64,000 bases of DNA from the NCBI RefSeq assembly GCF_019668465.1, contig NZ_AP024828.1, positions 2,790,001 to 2,854,000 on the forward strand, read 5' to 3'. This DNA is from Mycobacterium senriense. Its GTDB lineage: Bacteria; Actinomycetota; Actinomycetes; Mycobacteriales; Mycobacteriaceae. Below the pieces are notes generated by a model, which ran no database searches, was not told where the DNA came from, and saw nothing but the letters and a program-made list of their open reading frames with translations. Within the stretch, counting starts at the first letter, position 1. Every line of letters begins with the position of its first letter. Positions 51,322 through 59,572 of this stretch are shown here, piece by piece. Position numbers and translations under genes: made by a program.

Positions 51322-51741
51322 ATGCGGAACCGAATCGTGGCCGCCGCTGCGGTCCTTACCGTTGCGTTGGCTGGCGGGTGCACGTCGAAGCCAACAACCC
51401 AACTCGCCAGCACGGCGTCCGTCACCGTGAACGGTAACGACCGAAACTTCCACATCGTGAAGTGCAGCCAGCGGGAGTGGAGCCGGACGATCGAAATCGG
51501 CGGCAATTTTGCCGGCGCCAAACTCGTCATCGACGAGGGCGCGCAACCGGCGACGGTCGAGTCGGTACACATCCAAAACCTGGGTGGCTTCAGCGGCATG
51601 TACTCGCGGGGCGACGGCGGCAGCGCGGACATGAGCATGACGGGCGACAAATTCACCGTGTCAGGCACCGCCAACGGTTACAGAACCGACAAACCCGGTG
51701 AACCGGCCGACGCCACCTACAAGATCTTCGTGTCGTGCTGA
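51322..51741 (+). CDS. LpqH-like (19 kDa antigen family) lipoprotein
   Basis: 139 residues. Signal peptide with lipobox L-A-G-G-C at residue 20, then the LpqH pattern: V-T-V-N-G-N-D and a final set of strands ending K-I-F-V-S-C; Cys in V-K-C-S-Q near 48 probably pairs with the last Cys. Mycobacterial surface lipoprotein, mostly beta structure, function unclear. It is divergent from the enoyl-CoA hydratase and stands alone. Confidence 0.9.
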   Translation: MRNRIVAAAAVLTVALAGGCTSKPTTQLASTASVTVNGNDRNFHIVKCSQREWSRTIEIGGNFAGAKLVIDEGAQPATVESVHIQNLGGFSGMYSRGDGGSADMSMTGDKFTVSGTANGYRTDKPGEPADATYKIFVSC

Positions 51742-51791
51742 GCACGTCGAACCGGGATTCGGCGGGACCGCGTTGCGATTAGCCGCCTGTA

Positions 51792-51806
51792 GAGAATAGT
51801 ATTCTC
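51792..51806. promoter_or_regulatory. Perfect GAGAAT-N3-ATTCTC operator
   Basis: GAGAAT-AGT-ATTCTC with both arms perfect; the wider sequence AGAATAGTATTCT is a near-complete palindrome. Ends 22 bp before the amidohydrolase start. Confidence 0.65.
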
Positions 51807-51828
51807 ACAAATCAAGAAGGAGGATTTC

Positions 51829-53019
51829 ATGGGCCAGTTGTCGCACAAGGTGGACGTCCCGTTCCCGATCTTCGACGCGGACAACCATCTCTACGAGCCG
51901 CCGGAGGCGCTGACCAAGTTCCTGCCCAAGGAGTACAAGGACTTCGTCCAGTACGTGCAGATCAACGGGCGCACCAAGATCGCGATCCGCGGCCAGATCA
52001 GCAACTACATCCCGAACCCGACGTTCGAGGTCGTCGCCCGGCCGGGTGCTTGGGAGGAGTACTTCAAGTACGGAAACCCGGACGGCAAGAGCAAGCGCGA
52101 GCTGTTCGGTGAGCCGATGCGCGCGATCCCGGCGTTCTTCGAGCCCGGCCCGCGCCTGGAGAAGATGAACGAGCTGGGCCTGGACCGCACCCTGATGTTC
52201 CCGACGCTGGCCAGCCTCCTCGAGGAGCGGCTGTCGGACGACCCCGTTGCGATCCACGTCCTGGTCCACGCGCTGAACGAGTGGCTCGACGAGGTGTGGG
52301 GCTTCAACTACCAGAACCGCATCTTCACCACCCCGGTCATCACCCTGCCGATCGTCGAGAAGGCGATCGAGGAGCTGGAGTGGGCGGTCAAGCGCGGCGC
52401 CCGTGCCATCCTGATTCGTCCGGCTCCGGTCCCCGGCTTCCGCGGTCCCCGGTCGTTTGCGCTGCCCGAGTTCGACCCGTTCTGGGAGCGGGTCGTCGAG
52501 CACGACGTGCTGGTCGGCATGCACTCCAGCGACAGTGGCTACTCCCGGTACACCTCCGAATGGGACGGTGCCAACGCAGAGATGCTGCCCTTCCAAACCA
52601 ATGCGATGGGCATCCTCAACGAGTGGCGGCCGATCCAGGACTCCGTGGGGTCGTGGGTGATCCACGGCGCGCTCTACCGCCACCCCAAGCTGAAGGTCGC
52701 GATCGTCGAGGCCGGTTCGAAGTGGATGACCCCGCTGCTGGACGGCCTGGCCGAGGTCTTCCGCAAGGCCCCGGAGGCGTTCCCGAGCGATCCCGTCGAG
52801 ATGGTCAAGAGCCGGATCCACGTCAGCCCGTTCTTCGAGGACGGCATCGACGATCTGGTCAACCTCGTCGGGGTGGATCAGGTGCTGTACGGCTCGGATT
52901 GGCCGCATCCCGAGGGGCTGGCGGAGCCGACCTATTACATCGAGGCGCTGTCGCACCTGTCCGCCGACGACCAGGCAAAGATCATGGGCGGCAACCTCGG
53001 TCGGCTCGTCACGGTTTAG
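51829..53019 (+). CDS. Amidohydrolase family 2 protein
   Basis: 396 residues, ATG after GAAGGAGG. D-A-D-N-H near residue 16, a central M-H-S-S-D-S, and G-S-D-W-P-H near 350 are the expected metal and catalytic segments. This is the most canonical of the three amidohydrolases in the window. It is followed by a FadD-like ligase in the same direction, so likely first gene of the operon 51829-55282. A long open frame on the other strand is only a GC-rich shadow. Confidence 0.9.
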   Translation: MGQLSHKVDVPFPIFDADNHLYEPPEALTKFLPKEYKDFVQYVQINGRTKIAIRGQISNYIPNPTFEVVARPGAWEEYFKYGNPDGKSKRELFGEPMRAIPAFFEPGPRLEKMNELGLDRTLMFPTLASLLEERLSDDPVAIHVLVHALNEWLDEVWGFNYQNRIFTTPVITLPIVEKAIEELEWAVKRGARAILIRPAPVPGFRGPRSFALPEFDPFWERVVEHDVLVGMHSSDSGYSRYTSEWDGANAEMLPFQTNAMGILNEWRPIQDSVGSWVIHGALYRHPKLKVAIVEAGSKWMTPLLDGLAEVFRKAPEAFPSDPVEMVKSRIHVSPFFEDGIDDLVNLVGVDQVLYGSDWPHPEGLAEPTYYIEALSHLSADDQAKIMGGNLGRLVTV

Positions 53020-53059
53020 TAGCGCGCTGAACACACAACCGTGGCAGACCATCCCCGAG

Positions 53060-54463
53060 ATGGTCCTGAGCGCGGCGGACCGTTTCGGCGACGCGGAAGC
53101 AGTCGTCGACGGTCCGCTGCGCTTGACTTTCAGGCAGGTAGTCGAGCGGATCCGTTGCGCCGCAGGCGCATTCGCTGACCTCGGCGTCGACAAGGGTGAC
53201 CGGGTCGCGATCTGGGCGCCCAATTCGGCCGAGTGGATCATCGCGGCATTCGGGTTGCTCACCGCGGGCGGCGTGCTCGTCCCGGTCAACGCCCGGTTCA
53301 AGACCGAAGAAGCCGGCGACATCATCGTCCGCAGCAAGGTGAAGGCCGTCCTGGTCCAGAAGGGCTTCCTGGACCAGGATTACGCCGCGCCCGCCGGCGT
53401 GCCGGTGATCGACCTGAAGTCCGACTTCCTGTCCAGCGGTTCACCATTCGAGCGACCGGTGAGCGGCACCGATACCTCGGACATCATCTTCACGTCGGGC
53501 ACGACCGGGCGCCCCAAGGGGGCGATGCTTTGTCACGGTCAAACACTGCGCATGTATGAGGAGTGGGCGACCCTTGCGGACCTGCGCGAGGGTGACCGCT
53601 ACTTGCAGATCAACCCGTACTTCCACACCTTCGGGCTGAAGGCGGGTCTCGTCACGTCTTTCCTGCGCGGTGCCACGATGCTGCCCGTCGCGGTGTTCGA
53701 CATTGACACGGTCGTGGATCTCATTGAACGCGAACGCATCACGATGCTCCCCGGACCGCCGACGCTGTATCACTCGTTGCTGACGGTGCGGGACAAGTCC
53801 GGGCTGTCGTCGTTGCGGGCGGGGGTGACCGGCGCCGCCGACATCCCCGTCGAGCTGGTCCGTCGCATCCACGACGAGCTGCCGTTCCAGACGCTGATGA
53901 CGGGTTACGGGCTCACCGAGGCCGGCAACGTCACCCTCTCGCTGCCCGGTGACTCCTTCGAGGATGTCGCCACCACAGCGGGCGTGCCCTGCGACGGGGT
54001 CGAGGTGCGCATTGCCGACGACGGCGAGGTGCTGGTCCGCGGCTACGGGGTCATGAAGGGCTACCTCGACGAACCCGAGGCCACCGCCCAGGCGATCGAC
54101 GACGATGGCTGGCTGCACACCGGAGATCTAGGCGACTTCACCGAGGCCGGGCGGCTGCGCATCGTCGGCCGGAAAAAGGACATGTTCATCGTCGGTGGCT
54201 TCAACGCCTACCCGGCCGAGATCGAGGGCTTCCTGCTCAACCACCCTGCCGTCGCGCAGGCGGCCGTCATCGGCGTCCCCGATGAACGGATGGGCCAGGT
54301 CGGAAAAGCGTTCGTGGTCCGCAAAGGCGACGTCAGCGCCGACGAATTGATCGCCTGGTGTCGCGCCCGGATGGCCGGATTCAAGGTGCCGCGCACGGTA
54401 GAGTTCCTCAATTCACTCCCACTCAACGCGACGGGGAAAGTGATGAAGGACCAACTCCGATGA
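53060..54463 (+). CDS. Acyl-CoA synthetase (FadD family, FadD3-like)
   Basis: 467 residues from the first ATG. AMP-binding P-loop F-T-S-G-T-T-G-R-P-K-G, T-G-Y-G-L-T-E, D-G-W-L-H-T-G-D, and the C-terminal K in P-L-N-A-T-G-K. The family's usual N-terminal T-I-P-(x)n-A-A-D-R-F lies partly upstream: in frame before the ATG are T-I-P-E, but no ATG/GTG/TTG precedes them; the first candidate is a CTG at 53027. So the true start may be a rare CTG. It activates an acid to its CoA ester. Confidence 0.88.
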   Translation: MVLSAADRFGDAEAVVDGPLRLTFRQVVERIRCAAGAFADLGVDKGDRVAIWAPNSAEWIIAAFGLLTAGGVLVPVNARFKTEEAGDIIVRSKVKAVLVQKGFLDQDYAAPAGVPVIDLKSDFLSSGSPFERPVSGTDTSDIIFTSGTTGRPKGAMLCHGQTLRMYEEWATLADLREGDRYLQINPYFHTFGLKAGLVTSFLRGATMLPVAVFDIDTVVDLIERERITMLPGPPTLYHSLLTVRDKSGLSSLRAGVTGAADIPVELVRRIHDELPFQTLMTGYGLTEAGNVTLSLPGDSFEDVATTAGVPCDGVEVRIADDGEVLVRGYGVMKGYLDEPEATAQAIDDDGWLHTGDLGDFTEAGRLRIVGRKKDMFIVGGFNAYPAEIEGFLLNHPAVAQAAVIGVPDERMGQVGKAFVVRKGDVSADELIAWCRARMAGFKVPRTVEFLNSLPLNATGKVMKDQLR

Positions 54464-55086
54464 ACAACGGCGATATTCACTCGATGGTGATCGCGTCGGA
54501 CTACCGCGTCCCCGATCCCACCCGGGTATGGCCGCTGCTGCAACGCAACAAGGCCGCCCTGGCCGATATCGGCGCGCACCACGTGCTGGTCTACACCTCG
54601 ACCCACGACCACGGTCGGGTACTGGTGATGATCGGCGTCCACAGCCGTGAGCCGATCGTGGAGCTGCTGCGCTCCCGCGTCTTCTTCGACTGGTTCGACG
54701 AGGCCGGCGTCGAAGACATCCCCGCCGTGTTCGCCGGCGAGATCGTCGACAGGTTCATCGCGCAGCCACCGAATACCCCGGCGGCACCGGGCGTCGTCGT
54801 GGCCGCCATCGCGTCCGTCAACGACGTATCCCTGCTGACCTCCGAAGTCAGCACGGCGATCGACCGATTCACCACGGCCGGCATCCGAAAGACGTGGGTA
54901 TTCCAAGCTTTCGACGACGACCACGAAGTGCTGATCTTGCAGGAGTTCCCCGACGAAGAAAGCGCCCGGGACTGGATCGACCACCCCGATGCCGCGGCGC
55001 AGTGGATGTCCGGGGCCGGCATCGGTGCCTACCCGCCGCTGTTCGTCGGCCGATTCTTCGACATGATGCGCATCGAGGCGGACTGA
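54460..55086 (+). CDS. Two-repeat protein of unknown function
   Basis: 208 residues starting at an ATGA overlap with the ligase. Two similar halves (about 8-95 and 108-205), each with a hydrophobic first strand, an R/D-rich helix, then a strand-turn-strand ending with V-F-F-D-W-F or P-L-F-V-G-R-F-F. This suggests a tandem dimeric alpha/beta-barrel (ferredoxin-like) fold. No catalytic motif. Coupled to the FadD-like gene, so it may bind its acyl product. Confidence 0.7.
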   Translation: MNNGDIHSMVIASDYRVPDPTRVWPLLQRNKAALADIGAHHVLVYTSTHDHGRVLVMIGVHSREPIVELLRSRVFFDWFDEAGVEDIPAVFAGEIVDRFIAQPPNTPAAPGVVVAAIASVNDVSLLTSEVSTAIDRFTTAGIRKTWVFQAFDDDHEVLILQEFPDEESARDWIDHPDAAAQWMSGAGIGAYPPLFVGRFFDMMRIEAD

Positions 55087-55096
55087 GGATTCTCCG

Positions 55097-55282
55097 TTGT
55101 TCGTGTGCCTGTGCAATGGAGTCACCAGTCAAACCGTGAATGAAGCCGTGTCGTGCGGGGCGTCGACCACGAAGGAAGTCGCCCAGGCGTGCGGTGCGGG
55201 CGCTGACTGCGGTCGCTGCCGGCGGACGGTGCAGGCCATCCTGCGGTCTTCCAGTGCGGATCGGACGCCGGACTCGCGCTAG
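55097..55282 (+). CDS. Bacterioferritin-associated ferredoxin-like [2Fe-2S] protein
   Basis: 61 residues from a TTG at 55097. C-L-C near the N-terminus (residues 4 and 6) and C-G-A-G-A-D-C-G-R-C later give the Bfd Cys layout (C-x-C ... C-x-x-C). Bfd proteins reduce bacterioferritin to release iron, but no bacterioferritin is near; here it is the last gene after the ligase operon and may serve another partner. It ends 4 bp before the convergent kdc. Confidence 0.82.
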   Translation: MFVCLCNGVTSQTVNEAVSCGASTTKEVAQACGAGADCGRCRRTVQAILRSSSADRTPDSR

Positions 55283-55286
55283 TGCG

Positions 55287-56978
55287 TCACCGTCGCGGAC
55301 TGCCGTCCGGTGACGTGGGCTGGACGAGTTCGACTAGCAGGTTGGGGATTTCGAGCCGCGGCAACACCACCTCGACGAACACCATGCGGTCCTGGTGGTC
55401 CGCGGCGGCGGTCAAAGCGTCGTCGAGTTCGCCGTAGGTCTGGACCCGGAACGCCAGATGGTCGGTGACGCCCAGCGCGCGGGGCACGTCCGTCCACTTC
55501 CAACTGACGATGTCGTTGTACGGCGCGGTCTCGCCGTGGATCGCCCGTTCGACGGTGTAGCCGTCGTTGTTGACCACCACGATGACGGGGGACAGGCCCT
55601 CGCGCGAAAAGGTGCCGAGCTCTTGGACGGTCAGCTGCGCGGCGCCGTCCCCGATGAGCAGCACCGTCCTGCGGTCCGGATGCGCCACCGCCGCCCCCAG
55701 CGCGGCGGGCAACGTGTAACCGATTGAGCCCCAGAGTGGTTGGCCGATGAAGGTCACGCCCTGAGGCAGCCGGTGGTCGGCCATGCCGTAGAACGAGGTG
55801 CCCTGGTCCGCAAGCACCACGTTGCCCGGTGTGAGGGCCCCACACAGGCGGTTCCACAACATCTTCTGGGTGAGCGGTTGGTCGCGCGGCGGGGGCGGCG
55901 GCAGCGGCTCGGCCGGCGGCGATACCACCGGTGGCGACGAGATCCCGCGGCGGACCAGGATGGTTGCCAGTGCCTCGAGCGCGGCACCCATCTCCAACGG
56001 CGCGAAGACTTCTCCGGCCACACTGCTCTGATACTGGCCGACATCGATCGTCCGGGCCGGGTCGATGCGCTGGCTGAAGAAGCCGCTGACCATGTCGGTG
56101 AACACCACGCCGGCGGTGACCAACACGGGCGCCCCTTCGATCGCGGTGCGCACCACCGGCGCGCTCGCGGACCCGGCGTAGATGCCCAGGAAGTTGGGCG
56201 AGCTTTCGTCGAGCAGACTCTTTCCCCACATCAACGTGGCGTGCGGCACCACGTCGGCGGCCAGCAGCGCCTCGAGTTCTTTGATCGCCTGCAGCCGGTG
56301 CACCAGCAGGTCGGCGAGCACGGTGATCCGGTGGTCGCCGATGAGTTCGGTCGCGGCCTCGACGAACATCGCCAGGGCGCGGGGGCTGGTGCCGCCGGTG
56401 TAGCGGGGCAGCGGCGCCTCGGGCGGCTCGGTGGGGAAGCGGGCCACGTCGGTGGACAGCAGGATGTAGCCGGGGCGCTTCTGCTCGCGCACCTCGGACA
56501 GCACCCGGTCGATCTCACGGCGGGCCGTGGCGGGCATGAGATTGGCCTGGGCACAGGTGATTTCGCGGCTGACCCGGAAGAAGTGCTCGAAGTCCCCGTC
56601 GCCGAGCGAGTGGTGCAGCGCCCGCCGGGTGCCCTGGGCATCCTTGGACGGGCCGCCGACGATGTGCACGACGGGAACCTGCTCGGCGTAGCTGCCCGCG
56701 ACCGCGTTGGCCGCGGAGAGCTCGCCTACGCCGAAAGTCGTTACCAATGCCGACATTCCGCGCAGCCGCCCATACCCGTCGGCGGCGTAGCCGGCGTTCA
56801 GCTCGTTGGCGTTGCCGACCCAGCGAATGCTGCGGTGGGCGATGATGTGGTCGAGGAATTCCAGGTTGTAATCGCCGGGAACGCCGAAGATCTCCGAGAC
56901 GCCGAGCTCGGCGAGACGGTCCAACAGGTAGTCACCGACGGTGTATGCGGGATCGGTCGCGGCATCAGTCACAGCCAC
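55287..56978 (-). CDS. kdc: Thiamine diphosphate-dependent alpha-keto acid decarboxylase
   Basis: 563 residues from the GTG at 56978 (another GTG at 56972 is close; the track frame further upstream is not family). [14 protein letters not shown] carries the catalytic Glu, and G-D-G-A-A-Q-(x)n-N-N-D-G-Y is the ThDP/Mg site. Near-identical in pattern to M. tuberculosis Kdc (Rv0853c), which decarboxylates branched-chain and aromatic alpha-keto acids. It opens the conserved right-hand block. Confidence 0.95.
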   Translation of the reverse strand: MAVTDAATDPAYTVGDYLLDRLAELGVSEIFGVPGDYNLEFLDHIIAHRSIRWVGNANELNAGYAADGYGRLRGMSALVTTFGVGELSAANAVAGSYAEQVPVVHIVGGPSKDAQGTRRALHHSLGDGDFEHFFRVSREITCAQANLMPATARREIDRVLSEVREQKRPGYILLSTDVARFPTEPPEAPLPRYTGGTSPRALAMFVEAATELIGDHRITVLADLLVHRLQAIKELEALLAADVVPHATLMWGKSLLDESSPNFLGIYAGSASAPVVRTAIEGAPVLVTAGVVFTDMVSGFFSQRIDPARTIDVGQYQSSVAGEVFAPLEMGAALEALATILVRRGISSPPVVSPPAEPLPPPPPRDQPLTQKMLWNRLCGALTPGNVVLADQGTSFYGMADHRLPQGVTFIGQPLWGSIGYTLPAALGAAVAHPDRRTVLLIGDGAAQLTVQELGTFSREGLSPVIVVVNNDGYTVERAIHGETAPYNDIVSWKWTDVPRALGVTDHLAFRVQTYGELDDALTAAADHQDRMVFVEVVLPRLEIPNLLVELVQPTSPDGSPRR

Positions 56979-57037
56979 GACGGTACGCCCGGTCCAATCC
57001 GTTCCGGGTGAGACGCCGGGCCAGTATCGTGCGGGCC

Positions 57038-57481
57038 ATGGCACTCAAAGAATCCCGCGACATCGTCATCGAAGCCAGTCCGGAGGAGATTCTGGACGTC
57101 ATCGCCGACTTCGACGCGATGCCCGAATGGTCGGAGCCGCACCAGAGCGCGGAGATCCTCGACACCGGCGACGACGGTAGGCCCCGCCAAGTGAAGATGA
57201 AGGTCAAGGTCGCCGGGATCACCGACGAACAGGTGATCGCCTACACGTGGGGCGACAACGTCGTGAGCTGGAAGCTGGTCAGCTCCTCGCAGCAGAAGGC
57301 GCAGGACGGGAAGTACACGCTGGTGCCGCAAGGCAACGGAACCCTGGTCAAGTTCGAGCTTCTCGCCGACCCGAACGTGCCGCTGCCCGGCTTCGTGCTC
57401 AAGCGTGCCGTGAAGGGAACGATCGATTCGGCGACCAAGGCGCTGCGCGAGCGGGTGCTCCAGGTCAAGAAGGGTAAGTAG
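57038..57481 (+). CDS. SRPBCC (START/polyketide cyclase-like) protein, Rv0854 type
   Basis: 147 residues from the ATG at 57038. Helix-grip fold pattern: [20 protein letters not shown] at the start and a C-terminal long helix (A-L-R-E-R-V-L). Such proteins bind a hydrophobic ligand in a cavity. Similar in place and pattern to Rv0854. It is divergent from kdc and precedes the CoA-transferase gene by 5 bp. Confidence 0.87.
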   Translation: MALKESRDIVIEASPEEILDVIADFDAMPEWSEPHQSAEILDTGDDGRPRQVKMKVKVAGITDEQVIAYTWGDNVVSWKLVSSSQQKAQDGKYTLVPQGNGTLVKFELLADPNVPLPGFVLKRAVKGTIDSATKALRERVLQVKKGK

Positions 57482-57486
57482 CCGCC

Positions 57487-58566
57487 GTGAGCGGTGGCGG
57501 GCCGCTGGCGGGGGTGCGAGTCGTCGAACTCGGCGGCATCGGACCGGGGCCGCACGCGGGAATGCTGCTCGCCGATCTGGGTGCCGACGTGGTTCGGGTG
57601 CGCCGCCCGGGCGGCTTGGCCATGCCGGCCGAAGACCGCGACCTGCTGCACCGCGGCAAGCGAATCGTCGACCTCGACGTCAAGACGCAGCCGCAGACGC
57701 TCTTGGAACTGGCCGGCAAGGCCGACGTGCTGCTGGACTGCTTCCGGCCCGGCACCTGCGAGCGACTCGGCATCGGGCCGGACGACTGCGCGGCGGTCAA
57801 CCCGCGGCTGATCTACGCGCGAATGACCGGCTGGGGACAGGACGGGCCCTTGGCGCCGACCGCCGGTCACGACATCAACTACCTGTCCCAGACCGGTGCG
57901 CTGTCGGCGCTGGGCTACGCAGACCGGCCACCGATGCCGCCGCTGAACCTGGTCGCGGACTTCGGCGGTGGTTCGATGCTGGTGGTGATCGGCATCGCGG
58001 CCGCTCTGTACGAACGGGAACGTTCGGGCATGGGGCAGGTGATCGACGCGGCGATGGTCGACGGAGTCAGCCTGCTGGCCCAGATGATGTGGACCATGAA
58101 GTCCACTGGCGCACTGCGGGACCGGCGCGAATCGTTTCTGCTCGACGGCGCCGCCCCGTTCTACGGCTGCTACGAGACCGCCGACGGACAATACGTCGCC
58201 GTCGGCGCCATCGAGCCACAGTTCTTCGCGGCGTTGCTCGCGGGGCTTGGCCTGTCACCCGACGACGTGCCCGCCCAACACGACAGAGCCTCCTACCCGC
58301 GGATCCGCGAGATCTTCACCCAACGATTCGCCAGCCGGACCCGCGACGAATGGACACAGACCTTCGCCGGCACCGACGCGTGCGTCACCGGAGTGCTGAC
58401 GTGGAGCGAAGCCGCCGCCGATGAACACCTCCGGGCGCGGTCCACGGTGATCACCGCCCACGGCGCCGACCAGGCCGCGCCCGCCCCACGGTTTTCGCGG
58501 ACCCCGGCCGGACCGGTCGGACCGCCCCCGGCGGCGACCACGCCGCTCAGCGAAATCAACTGGTAG
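57487..58566 (+). CDS. far: CoA-transferase III family protein, fatty acid-CoA racemase-like
   Basis: 359 residues, GTG start 5 bp after the SRPBCC gene. G-V-R-V-V-E-L-G-G-I-G-P-G-P-H and A-D-V-V-R-V-R-R at the N-terminus, and the catalytic Asp in V-I-D-A-A-M-V-D-G near residue 187. This is the Amacr/Far type, which epimerises alpha-methylacyl-CoA as well as CoA-transferase-like members. Position matches far (Rv0855). Confidence 0.9.
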   Translation: MSGGGPLAGVRVVELGGIGPGPHAGMLLADLGADVVRVRRPGGLAMPAEDRDLLHRGKRIVDLDVKTQPQTLLELAGKADVLLDCFRPGTCERLGIGPDDCAAVNPRLIYARMTGWGQDGPLAPTAGHDINYLSQTGALSALGYADRPPMPPLNLVADFGGGSMLVVIGIAAALYERERSGMGQVIDAAMVDGVSLLAQMMWTMKSTGALRDRRESFLLDGAAPFYGCYETADGQYVAVGAIEPQFFAALLAGLGLSPDDVPAQHDRASYPRIREIFTQRFASRTRDEWTQTFAGTDACVTGVLTWSEAAADEHLRARSTVITAHGADQAAPAPRFSRTPAGPVGPPPAATTPLSEINW

Positions 58567-58624
58567 GAAACTGTTTACGGCGAATCGGTCCGCATCGGGG
58601 CCGACGTTGCTAAGTTGATCTCCA

Positions 58625-59080
58625 GTGGCCGTAAAAGCATCACGGGAATTTGTCGTCAACGCGCCGCCAGAAGTGGTCATGGAAGCGCTGACAGATGTCG
58701 GTGTCCTGGCATCGTGGTCGCCGCTGCACAAACACATCGAAGTGATCGACCGGTATCCCGACGGCCGGCCGCACCACGTCAAAACCACCATCAAGATTCT
58801 CGGGCTGGTCGACAAAGAGGTCCTGGAATACCACTGGGGCCCGGATTGGGTTGTCTACGACGCCACGGGAACTTCCCAGCAGCATGGGCAGCACGTCGAG
58901 TACACCCTCAAACCCGAAGGGGTCGACCAGACCCGGGTGCGCTTCGACGTCACCGTCGAGCCCGGCCGGCCCATGCCCGCGTTCATCGTGCGGCGGGCGG
59001 CCGAGAGTGTCCTCGACTCGTCGATGAAGGGGCTGTGCGCCATGATCCAATCCGGTGGCGGTTCGGACAAGGCAACGTAA
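58625..59080 (+). CDS. SRPBCC protein, Rv0856 type
   Basis: 151 residues from a GTG. S-R-E-F-V-V-N-A-P-P-E-V-V-M-E-A-L start and W-S-P-L-H-K-H, the same fold as 57038 and 59132; this and the next protein are close paralogues (both carry S-W-S-P-L-H-K and Y-H-W-G-P-D-W). Located 58 bp after the racemase. Ligand unknown. Confidence 0.87.
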   Translation: MAVKASREFVVNAPPEVVMEALTDVGVLASWSPLHKHIEVIDRYPDGRPHHVKTTIKILGLVDKEVLEYHWGPDWVVYDATGTSQQHGQHVEYTLKPEGVDQTRVRFDVTVEPGRPMPAFIVRRAAESVLDSSMKGLCAMIQSGGGSDKAT

Positions 59081-59131
59081 TTCGGGTTTTTCGGGTCGCC
59101 GAGGCGGCACGATTGCTAAATTTGGTAGCCG

Positions 59132-59572
59132 GTGGCCATACAAGCATCGTCTGAGATTGTCATTGAGGCGCCCCCGAGAGTGATCATGGAGGCGCTGGCC
59201 GACATGGACGCCGTCCCCTCGTGGTCACCGTTGCACAAGCGGGTCGAAGTCGTCGACAGGTATCCCGACGGCCTGCCACACCACGTCAAGATGACGATCA
59301 GGGTGAGCGGCATCGCGGATACCGAAATGGTCGAATACCACTGGGGCCCCGACTGGATGGTCTGGGACGCGCAGAAGACCGCGCAGCAGCACGCTCAGCA
59401 CGGCGAATACAACCTGGAGCGTGAGGGCGACGACAAGACCCGGGTGCGATTCAGCCTCACAATCGAGCTCAGGGTGCCGCTGCCCGGGTTCTGGGTCCGC
59501 TCGGCCGGCAACAAAATCCTCTACGCCGCGCTGGAGGGCCTGCGCAAGCGCGTGATGGGTGCCGTGGGTTAG
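59132..59572 (+). CDS. SRPBCC protein, Rv0857 type
   Basis: 146 residues from a GTG. Paralogue of the preceding gene, with the shared W-S-P-L-H-K, Y-P-D-G and Y-H-W-G-P-D-W-M segments. The stop overlaps that of the convergent aminotransferase gene by 4 bp. Ligand unknown. Confidence 0.87.
   Translation: MAIQASSEIVIEAPPRVIMEALADMDAVPSWSPLHKRVEVVDRYPDGLPHHVKMTIRVSGIADTEMVEYHWGPDWMVWDAQKTAQQHAQHGEYNLEREGDDKTRVRFSLTIELRVPLPGFWVRSAGNKILYAALEGLRKRVMGAVG

Noticed and set aside
51805..53337. 510-codon open frame on the minus strand
   Set aside because: Antisense to the amidohydrolase, whose family motifs are plain on the plus strand.
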